This document shows positions 57,466-64,000 of a stretch of 64,000 nt of DNA, one piece after another. Source of the stretch: an uncultured Eubacteriales bacterium (GTDB taxonomy: Bacteria; Bacillota; Clostridia; Oscillospirales; CAG-382); the NCBI GenBank assembly GCA_934444645.1, contig CAKSCV010000002.1, positions 62,001-126,000 on the forward strand, written 5' to 3'. Numbering within the stretch: position 1 is the stretch's first letter; every line of letters begins with the position of its first letter. The notes under the pieces are model-generated. The model did not search any database and was not told the origin of the DNA. It saw nothing but the letters and a program-made list of their open reading frames with translations. A program made the translations under genes and the position numbers.

Positions 57466-58294
57466 GTTTATCATTAGCCGAATCACAGCGATTACCTTTT
57501 TCGATATTCTGGATATTGCCATCGTATCGGTTGTATTTTATTACATATTCAAATTTGTCAAAGACAGACGTGCCGGAAAATTGGCGGTCGGCGTCTTTTT
57601 TATCATCATTCTGCTGCTCTTAAGCGATGTTTTCAATATGTACGCGCTGAATTTCCTTCTCAGCAATGTGGTGCAGGTCGGAATTATCGGCCTTATGATC
57701 GTTTTCCAATCGGAATTGCGCTACTTTCTTGAAAAAGTCGGCGGAAACTCCTTTATTAACAGCATCAACCGCAAGAACGACAAACGCACCCTTTCCGATC
57801 TTGTCAAATGCATCGATGCTATCACCGATGCCTGTGCCTCGTTTTCCAGCGAAATGGTCGGCGCACTGATCGTGTTTGAGCGCACCACTAAGCTTGGCGA
57901 TGTCATCAAAACCGGTACGATTATCGATGCCGAACCGGCGGAGTATTTGATCAAGAATATTTTCTTCAACAAAGCACCTTTGCATGACGGAGCTTTGGTT
58001 ATCCGCGGCTGTCGCTTGTATTCTGCCGGCTGCTTTTTACCGCTGAGTTCAAACGAAGGCATCAACAAGGATCTCGGCACACGCCATCGGGCGGCACTCG
58101 GCATGAGCGAAAACTCCGATGCTGTCGTCGTGGTCGTTTCCGAAGAAACCGGTACCATTTCCACAGCCATCGAAGGAAAGCTAACGCGTGATTATACGCC
58201 GGATTCGCTTCGACAGACACTGATTTCACTGCTTGTCGGCCAAGAGCAGGAGCAAAAGAAGGAAAATCCGCTTATACGGAAATTCCGTCATTAA
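57440..58294 (+). CDS. cdaA: Diadenylate cyclase CdaA
   Basis: A 284-residue membrane enzyme that joins two ATP into c-di-AMP. Three N-terminal membrane segments (about residues 3-20, 28-45, 55-85) are followed by the DAC domain with the metal-binding HDGALVIRG and the ATP-binding GTRHRAALG motifs. Ribosome site AAGGTGG is modest. The start overlaps a possible leader ORF. cdaR follows 29 bases downstream, forming the standard cdaA-cdaR pair. The second messenger controls potassium and wall homeostasis in Firmicutes. Confidence 0.95.
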   Translation: MDFILSLVEFIISRITAITFFDILDIAIVSVVFYYIFKFVKDRRAGKLAVGVFFIIILLLLSDVFNMYALNFLLSNVVQVGIIGLMIVFQSELRYFLEKVGGNSFINSINRKNDKRTLSDLVKCIDAITDACASFSSEMVGALIVFERTTKLGDVIKTGTIIDAEPAEYLIKNIFFNKAPLHDGALVIRGCRLYSAGCFLPLSSNEGINKDLGTRHRAALGMSENSDAVVVVVSEETGTISTAIEGKLTRDYTPDSLRQTLISLLVGQEQEQKKENPLIRKFRH

Positions 58295-58323
58295 GACGCA
58301 AATTTACGGAAAGGAAGTTTGTC

Positions 58324-59370
58324 ATGGCACCGATTTCACCCAATCCAAATAAAGACGTTTTTAAGAATATTGAAACCGATTTTGACGCAAACGGCAAGCC
58401 AAAGCAAGAAAAAAAGACGAATAATATTTTGCCGAAAATTCTATCGGTTTTGGCAGCGTTTGCCCTGTGGCTGTATGTGTTTCAGGCAGTGGAGGAAACG
58501 CGTGTCTTTAAGGAGATCCCGATTTCAATCGAGAATTTTAATACCAATCTTGGACTTGATGTGGTCAGCGGCTATGAAAATGCGGTCGATGTCACGGTTA
58601 CGGGTACCAAGAGCATCTTAAACGAAATCAATTCGGAAAACATTCATGCTTCCGTCGATTTGAGCAATGTTACCGAGCGCGGTACGTATGTGGTGGATTT
58701 GAATGTTTCCGTACCGTCATCGGTCAAGGTTACGGATAAAAGTGTTACGCAAATCAAAATATCGGTCGATAAAACCATTGAAAAGCAGGTTGAGCTTGAA
58801 CCGGTGCTCAGCTATAATATCCAATATCCGTATGAACTCGGCGTACCGGTGCTCTCAGCCAACACGGTCTCCCTAAAAGGCCCGGAAACCGATATTAACG
58901 CTGTCTCCAAAGCCACCGTCCAATTAAATGTCGGCAGCATAAAAAATGCCGTCACCTCCAACGCCAAAATTACGCTGTATGATGCTAACAACTACGAAAT
59001 TCAGTCGAAATACATCGTTATGACACCTTCGGAGGTGGAAATCGATGTGCCGGTGTATAAAACCGCACTGTTCGATGTACAGCCGGATCTGGTTATCGAT
59101 AAAAACCGCTTTGATTATACGGTCTCACCCTCGGCAGTTTACCTGAAAGGCACCGTGAATGATGTGGAAGCGGTCAAGGCCTTAAAAACAAACCGTTCTT
59201 GGATCGATGCGCCGGGAGAATATGACCTGACGCTTGCTGTGCCGGAAAATGTGAATGCGTTTACTTCCTATGCCGGCGGAGAATCCGCTGCTATTTCGTC
59301 AATAAAAATCGTGGTTACCGAAAAGCCCGTTTCCCAAGAACCTTCCGAAAACGGAGAAAACGCCGCATGA
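58324..59370 (+). CDS. cdaR: YbbR-domain protein CdaR (CdaA regulator)
   Basis: A 348-residue protein with a short cytoplasmic N-terminus, one membrane anchor (about residues 38-56, ILSVLAAFALWLYVF), and an outer part of three to four YbbR repeats, marked by EIPISIENFNTN, SANTVSLKGPETDINAV and FDYTVSPSAVYLKGTVNDV. In other Firmicutes CdaR binds CdaA and tunes its activity from outside the cell. GGAAAGGAAG precedes ATG. Its stop overlaps the next start (ATGA). Confidence 0.9.
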   Translation: MAPISPNPNKDVFKNIETDFDANGKPKQEKKTNNILPKILSVLAAFALWLYVFQAVEETRVFKEIPISIENFNTNLGLDVVSGYENAVDVTVTGTKSILNEINSENIHASVDLSNVTERGTYVVDLNVSVPSSVKVTDKSVTQIKISVDKTIEKQVELEPVLSYNIQYPYELGVPVLSANTVSLKGPETDINAVSKATVQLNVGSIKNAVTSNAKITLYDANNYEIQSKYIVMTPSEVEIDVPVYKTALFDVQPDLVIDKNRFDYTVSPSAVYLKGTVNDVEAVKALKTNRSWIDAPGEYDLTLAVPENVNAFTSYAGGESAAISSIKIVVTEKPVSQEPSENGENAA

Positions 59371-61001
59371 ATCAACCGCTCATCCTTTTGCGTGATATCC
59401 ATGTCGCCCTGACACGAAAATCAAGTGCGGAGCACGATGCCGAAGCGCTTGAAATCGCTGAGAACCGCTATCGCCGAACGCTTTCAAAGGCTTTCGGCGA
59501 AGCTGACTTTTTTGTGTATAAAAAATCGGTGGACGCACGGAATAAAAATAAAATTTCCTATATTTATACCGTTTCGATGATTCCGCGTGAAGTGATTTCA
59601 GAAACGAACTATCAAAAGCTTGCGCCGCCGTTTTCCGTTGCCCGACCCTATACGCCGGACTTTTCGGTATTTTGCAAGGCTGAAAACAAATATGAAAGTC
59701 CGGTCGTTGTCGGCTTCGGTCCGGCCGGTATGTTTTGTGCTTATGCCTTGGCCCAAGCAGGCTTGCGGCCGATCATCGTCGAACGCGGCAGTAAAATCGA
59801 ACGGCGCACCGAAAAAGTCGAAACGTATTGGAAAACCGGCGTTCTTGATGAAAACACGAATGTCCAATTCGGCGAAGGCGGTGCCGGTACGTTTTCTGAC
59901 GGCAAGCTTTTGACGCGCATCAGCGACCCGTTATGCGGCTTTGTTCTTCGCACGTTTCGCACTTTCGGCGCACCGGAGGAGATTATGTATCTTGCAAAGC
60001 CTCATATCGGTACGGATAAGCTGCGCGTCGTGGTGAAAAACCTCCGTGAGGAAATTGTGCGTTTAGGCGGCAGATTCCTGTTTGATACAACGCTTACGGG
60101 ACTTATCAAGAACTCGGACGGCATGATTTCTGCTGTGCAGACAAGCCAAGGAAATATCGCGTCTTCGGCGTTATTTTTATGCGTCGGTCACAGCGCACGG
60201 GATACGTTTTCCGTTTTAACGCAAAATGAGATTATGTTGTCTCCAAAGCCGTTTTCAGTCGGTGTTCGCGTCGAGCATCTGCAAACGGATATCGATACGG
60301 CGTTATACGGTAAATACGCCGGCTATCCATCCTTGGATCCGGCTTCCTATACGCTTTCCGCAAAGGTTGGTTCACGGGCTGTCTATTCGTTTTGTATGTG
60401 TCCGGGCGGTGTGGTTGTGGCTTCAGCATCTTCGGCAGAGGAAATCGTCACCAACGGAATGAGCTACTATGCCCGAAATGGCAAAAACGCAAATGCTGCC
60501 ATTGCCGTATCGGTTGCTCCCTGTGACTACGGCGCCACCGTAGAAGGAGCCATTGCCTTTCAAAAGCAAATCGAACGCGCAGCATTTTCGCTTGCAGGCA
60601 GTGATGCAGCAGCACCGATTCAAACGCTCGGCGACTTTTTGAGCGATACATGTACGCATACGGCCGGGCGCATTCAGCCGACCTATACCGGAAAAACGGC
60701 TTACCGCCGCCTTTCGGAGGTGTTTCCGGCGTTTGTTACCGACTCGTTAAAGGTCGGATTTGGCATATTTGAAAAACATATTGCCGGTTTTTCTGTGCCG
60801 GACGCAGTCTTGACAGCTCCCGAAACACGTACATCAAGTCCGGTTCGTATGGACAGAACGCCTGGCGGCACATCGGTGTCTGCGCCAAACCTTTATCCGT
60901 GCGGTGAAGGTGCCGGATTTGCCGGTGGAATTACAAGCGCGGCAGTCGATGGCTTGAAAAGCGCGCTGCTGTATTTAGAAAAACTGAAAAACGATTGCTA
61001 A
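59367..61001 (+). CDS. FAD-dependent dehydrogenase (COG2509-type, uncharacterised)
   Basis: A 544-residue flavoprotein that starts inside the stop of cdaR. The FAD-binding motif VVVGFGPAGMFCAYALAQAG is at about residues 112-131, followed by FGEGGAGTFSDGKLLTRIS, a family mark, SALFLCVGHSARDTF, and the C-terminal LYPCGEGAGFAGGITSAAVDGL. Proteins of this family are widespread in Firmicutes; their substrate is unknown, and they are not related in function to c-di-AMP as far as known. Translational coupling to cdaR suggests an operon only. Confidence 0.87.
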   Translation: MNQPLILLRDIHVALTRKSSAEHDAEALEIAENRYRRTLSKAFGEADFFVYKKSVDARNKNKISYIYTVSMIPREVISETNYQKLAPPFSVARPYTPDFSVFCKAENKYESPVVVGFGPAGMFCAYALAQAGLRPIIVERGSKIERRTEKVETYWKTGVLDENTNVQFGEGGAGTFSDGKLLTRISDPLCGFVLRTFRTFGAPEEIMYLAKPHIGTDKLRVVVKNLREEIVRLGGRFLFDTTLTGLIKNSDGMISAVQTSQGNIASSALFLCVGHSARDTFSVLTQNEIMLSPKPFSVGVRVEHLQTDIDTALYGKYAGYPSLDPASYTLSAKVGSRAVYSFCMCPGGVVVASASSAEEIVTNGMSYYARNGKNANAAIAVSVAPCDYGATVEGAIAFQKQIERAAFSLAGSDAAAPIQTLGDFLSDTCTHTAGRIQPTYTGKTAYRRLSEVFPAFVTDSLKVGFGIFEKHIAGFSVPDAVLTAPETRTSSPVRMDRTPGGTSVSAPNLYPCGEGAGFAGGITSAAVDGLKSALLYLEKLKNDC

Positions 61002-61031
61002 GCCGATACGTGCTTGAAACGGAGGAATCCC

Positions 61032-61478
61032 ATGAAAACAACCGGAACCGTGCTTGCGGCCGCTGACGGAAAAGCAACGGTGCGTGTTTTTCGCGAAAGC
61101 CCCTGCGCCGCCTGTAAAGGGTGTGTCGGCGGTGCTTGCCATGCGGAGTTTGCGTTTGACAGCGACCCGGTCGGCATTACGGTTGCCGCACGTGATCCGA
61201 TAGGCGTGCATAAGGGCGATGTGGTTGAACTGTACAGTGAGAATCGTTTTACACTTGGTTTGGCATTTCTCTTGTTCGGATTGCCGTTTGTCATAGCCGT
61301 GCTTTTAGGCGGTGTGACAGGAGCACTGGTTTCAGCCGGGTGGGGCATTGGCAGTGGTGTTGCAGCCTTTGTGCTGTCTTTTGTGATGCTTGCCTTTTGG
61401 GGTGACCGCGTCAGTGCTGCAAAAAGCCAAACTGTAATTACAAAAATTATGAAGGAGAGCGGCAGATATTTGCCGTAA
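61032..61478 (+). CDS. RseC/SoxR-reducing-type membrane protein
   Basis: A 148-residue protein from ATG 61032, supported by ACGGAGGAA; a TTG at 61014 is in frame but less likely. The N-terminal domain contains the cysteine set CAACKGCVGGAC (about residues 24-35), as in RseC proteins, followed by two membrane segments (about residues 78-98 and 100-125). In Proteobacteria RseC takes part in SoxR reduction or sigma-E control; in Clostridia it is usually linked to electron transfer. Function here is open. Confidence 0.78.
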   Translation: MKTTGTVLAAADGKATVRVFRESPCAACKGCVGGACHAEFAFDSDPVGITVAARDPIGVHKGDVVELYSENRFTLGLAFLLFGLPFVIAVLLGGVTGALVSAGWGIGSGVAAFVLSFVMLAFWGDRVSAAKSQTVITKIMKESGRYLP

Positions 61479-61484
61479 CAGTGT

Positions 61485-63614
61485 ATGCATATGAAATCTG
61501 CCGGAAACACCTTTTGGACGATCGGAAAGGTCGATGAGACCCTTGCGCAAAAGCTTGCCGATACCTTAGGCATTTCCGATTTTATGGCAAAGCTTGTGAT
61601 TTCACGCGGTATTACCGATCCCGATTCGGCAAAAGATTATCTTTTCGGCCGTGCAGAGCTTTTGCATGACCCGTTTTTACTGCCGGATATGGAAAAAGCG
61701 GTTGAACGCATTCAAAAAGCTATTGCCGATAATGAAAAAATTCTCATTTACGGCGATTATGACGTGGACGGTGTTACCTCGGTATCGTTGCTGCTTTTAT
61801 ACTTGCGAGAGCACGGCGGCAATGTCGATTACTATATTCCCGAACGCATCAGCGAAGGGTATGGGCTGAACAAGGCTGCTATTGAACGCTTTGCTGCCAA
61901 TGCCGTGAATCTGATCATTACCGTTGACAGCGGCATTACGGCAAGCGATGAGGTCGCTTTTGCAGCCGAACACGGCATCGATGTAGTCGTGACCGATCAC
62001 CATGAATGCCGCGAAGAGCTTCCGAAAGCGGTGGCAGTCATCAATCCGCACCGTCCGGATAGCCTCTATCCGTTTGCCGAGCTTGCCGGCGTCGGCGTTG
62101 TTTTTAAGCTCGTTTGTGCGTTGGAGGGCAACAAAAACATCGCCCGAATCTGTTCCAAATATGCGGATATCGCATCCCTTGGAACGGTGGCGGACGTTAT
62201 GCCGATTGTCGGTGAAAACCGCGTAATCGTCAAGCTTGGCTTAGAGCGTTTGGAAAAAACGTCCAACGAGGGGCTATATGCACTGATTCATGCGGCGTTT
62301 TCCGAAAAGCATTCCGCAAAAAACCGCAAGCTGAACACGGCCTCCATCGGGTTCGGTCTTGCGCCGCGCATCAATGCTGCCGGACGTATCGGCGATGTCA
62401 ACCGCGCCGTCAAACTGCTTATCACAGAAAACAAGCAAGAAGCGACCAATATTGCGGATTATCTTTGTTCAGTCAATCGCGAAAGGCAGCTGATCGAAAA
62501 TCAGATTTTCGAACAAGCCGTTGAAAAGCTTGAGAACACGAAGGAATATGAAAACGACAAGGTTATCGTGCTTACATCGGATCATTGGCACTTGGGTGTT
62601 ATCGGGATTGTTGCATCAAAGCTGACCGACCGCTATGGACTTCCGTCAATTCTCATCTCTTGTGATGGGGATGTCGGCAAAGGTTCGGGAAGAAGCGTAA
62701 AAGGCTTCAATATCAATGAGGCCATTTCACGGTGCAAGGAATATTTGATCAAATACGGCGGACATGAGCTTGCTGCCGGTCTTACAATCGCGCGTGATAA
62801 GGTGGATGCGTTCCGCGAAAAAATCAATGCCTACGCCGCCGAAACATTCGATTTCGATAATGTTTCCACAGAGCTTCATGCCGATATGGAGCTGCAAGCC
62901 GAGGAATTTTCACTTGAAAACGCTTTGGATTTATTGAAGCTTGAACCGTTTGGCTTACATAACGAAGAACCGTTATTTTATATGGCGGATGTGAGCATCC
63001 GTGAGATTATTTCGATCGGCGAAGGAAAACATATAAAGTTGATTTTGGAAAAAGACGGCGTTATCATAACAGCGGTATATTTTGGAATGCCGAAAGAGGA
63101 GTTCCCGTTTTTTGAAGGAATGCACGCGGATTTTCTTTTTAACATGGGATATAACGACTTTCGCGGCTGCCGAACGGTGCAGATGTTCGTGCGTGATGTT
63201 CGTCCGGAAAGCAAGGCCTATGCCGCAAAGCACCGTTCGGAAACACTGTTTGCGGCGGTAAAAACGGGACTTGTTGCATGCCCGAAGGAACAGATTCCGG
63301 AGCTTATCCAGTTCCGCACGGTTTTTCTGTATCTCAAAGCAACCTTGCGCGAATACGGAAAGCCGCTTGAACTGTTAGTCTTCCGTTCGGCTGCGCGTGT
63401 TTCGACTGACTATAAAACCGTTGTAACGCCGTGCATGTTCAACATTGCCTTGGAAGTCTTCGCTGAAATGAAGCTTATCGAGCTTGAGCGCAAAAGTGAT
63501 CCGGATACGGTGAAAATCACGCTCGTGCCTACAACGGGAAAAGTCGATTTGAATAATTCCGCCTTTTTGAAACGTATCAAAGCAAAATCTGAGGAGCAAA
63601 GTCTATGTCAGTAA
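61485..63614 (+). CDS. recJ: Single-stranded-DNA-specific exonuclease RecJ
   Basis: A 709-residue 5'-3' exonuclease of DNA repair. ATG 61485 or 61491 is the start; neither has a good ribosome site, so it may depend on coupling with the gene 6 bases upstream. DHH-type motifs are clear: IYGDYDVDGVTSVSL, IITVDSGI, VVTDHHECRE, and the DHHA1 part with IGFGLAPRINAAGRIGDV and IKYGGHELAAGLTI. The C-terminal ~130 residues form the extra domain of Firmicute RecJ. It overlaps the next gene by 10 bases. Confidence 0.95.
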   Translation: MHMKSAGNTFWTIGKVDETLAQKLADTLGISDFMAKLVISRGITDPDSAKDYLFGRAELLHDPFLLPDMEKAVERIQKAIADNEKILIYGDYDVDGVTSVSLLLLYLREHGGNVDYYIPERISEGYGLNKAAIERFAANAVNLIITVDSGITASDEVAFAAEHGIDVVVTDHHECREELPKAVAVINPHRPDSLYPFAELAGVGVVFKLVCALEGNKNIARICSKYADIASLGTVADVMPIVGENRVIVKLGLERLEKTSNEGLYALIHAAFSEKHSAKNRKLNTASIGFGLAPRINAAGRIGDVNRAVKLLITENKQEATNIADYLCSVNRERQLIENQIFEQAVEKLENTKEYENDKVIVLTSDHWHLGVIGIVASKLTDRYGLPSILISCDGDVGKGSGRSVKGFNINEAISRCKEYLIKYGGHELAAGLTIARDKVDAFREKINAYAAETFDFDNVSTELHADMELQAEEFSLENALDLLKLEPFGLHNEEPLFYMADVSIREIISIGEGKHIKLILEKDGVIITAVYFGMPKEEFPFFEGMHADFLFNMGYNDFRGCRTVQMFVRDVRPESKAYAAKHRSETLFAAVKTGLVACPKEQIPELIQFRTVFLYLKATLREYGKPLELLVFRSAARVSTDYKTVVTPCMFNIALEVFAEMKLIELERKSDPDTVKITLVPTTGKVDLNNSAFLKRIKAKSEEQSLCQ

Positions 63615-64000
63615 CCTATGAGGAGCTTGAAAAGCAGCTTGTCGCTGCCAAGCGTCCGTATAATATGGAAAAGATCCGCGCGGCATACGAATATGCCGCT
63701 GCGATGCACGACGGACAGTTCCGCAAGTCCGGCGAACCGTATATTACGCATCCGATTTCGGTGGCAATCATCGTGGCAGAGCTTGCCTTGGATACCGATT
63801 CCATCTGTGCGGCACTGTTACATGATACCATTGAAGACTGTAAAGATAAAACCAATTTGGAGCTGCTAAAGAAAAAATTCGGCGATGAGGTCGCCGAGCT
63901 GGTGGACGGCTTAACAAAGCTTACCGATATCCACTTTGAGAACAAAGAGGATGAAAGCATTGAAAATTTGCGCAAAATGTTTCTTGCCATGTCCAAGGAC
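63605..64000 (+). CDS. relA: RelA/SpoT (p)ppGpp synthetase/hydrolase, N-terminal part
   Basis: Only the first 132 residues are in the window. The HD hydrolase domain is clear: HDGQFRKSGEPYITHPISVA, the metal-binding LLHDTIEDC, and FGDEVAELVDGLTKLTDI. The protein continues beyond base 64000. Start ATG 63605 overlaps recJ, with GAGGAG 10-15 bases upstream inside it. The recJ-relA order is typical of Firmicutes; the bifunctional Rel controls the stringent response. Confidence 0.93.
   Translation, partial: MSVTYEELEKQLVAAKRPYNMEKIRAAYEYAAAMHDGQFRKSGEPYITHPISVAIIVAELALDTDSICAALLHDTIEDCKDKTNLELLKKKFGDEVAELVDGLTKLTDIHFENKEDESIENLRKMFLAMSKD

Overview
The window is an ordinary chromosomal segment of an anaerobic, low-GC-lineage Gram-positive bacterium, most likely a member of the Clostridia (Oscillospirales- or Christensenellales-like; this placement is inference). 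The signs are strong AGGAGG-type ribosome sites, a CIRCE (HrcA) operator before groES, a dnaG-rpoD pair, CdaA/CdaR, a YlmC/YmxH sporulation-type protein, a sodium-pump decarboxylase, an oxygen-sensitive glycyl radical enzyme with its activase, and a giant protein with S-layer homology domains. No insertion sequence, prophage, CRISPR array, tRNA or rRNA gene was found. Gene density is high.

Layout. 1-1.9 kb: end of a Na+-translocating decarboxylase beta subunit and its carboxyltransferase (oadA-like). 1.9-8.9 kb: ylmC-like, hflX, dGTPase, dnaG, rpoD, mtnN. 8.9-18.5 kb: a PBP2-type transpeptidase, a DUF3810 putative metalloprotease, yqhQ-like, prmC, an SGNH hydrolase, a small membrane protein, an rRNA methyltransferase, a PHP protein and a metallophosphoesterase. 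18.5-20.7 kb: CIRCE-groES-groEL with a strong terminator. 20.7-29.1 kb: an AraC regulator facing a tight six-gene operon (Fe-S/FMN ene-reductase-like protein, SDR, fumarate-reductase-like flavoprotein, an unrecognised 552-residue protein, a TIM-barrel epimerase, a D-2-hydroxyacid dehydrogenase) that looks like a catabolic route for an unknown substrate. 29.2-35.5 kb: rlmB, a degenerate P-type-ATPase-like membrane protein, and two secreted proteins with copper-amine-oxidase-N-like stalk domains. 35.5-39.5 kb: a glycyl radical enzyme and activase divergent from a second AraC regulator. 39.5-42 kb: a preQ1-I riboswitch, queT, ftsH. 42-48.5 kb: gltB-gltD. 48.5-52.2 kb: a tiny cysteine-rich lipoprotein and rodA (minus strand), then a short GH32 enzyme and an anchored hypothetical protein. 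52.2-57.3 kb: a 1555-residue S-layer protein with a GH99-like domain. 57.3-64 kb: cdaA-cdaR-FAD dehydrogenase, then rseC-like, recJ and the start of relA/spoT.

Most genes are housekeeping (replication, transcription, translation quality control, cell wall synthesis, nitrogen assimilation, second messengers). The points most worth a second look are the pseudo P-type ATPase (30.2-32.6 kb), the glycyl radical enzyme with a Gly-Cys-Asn-Glu-Pro active-site loop (36.4-38.5 kb), the six-gene AraC-controlled operon, the preQ1 riboswitch that begins at its predicted transcription start, and the gltB leader in which a perfect promoter is followed at once by a terminator-like hairpin. All functions were read by eye from motifs; no database search was possible.
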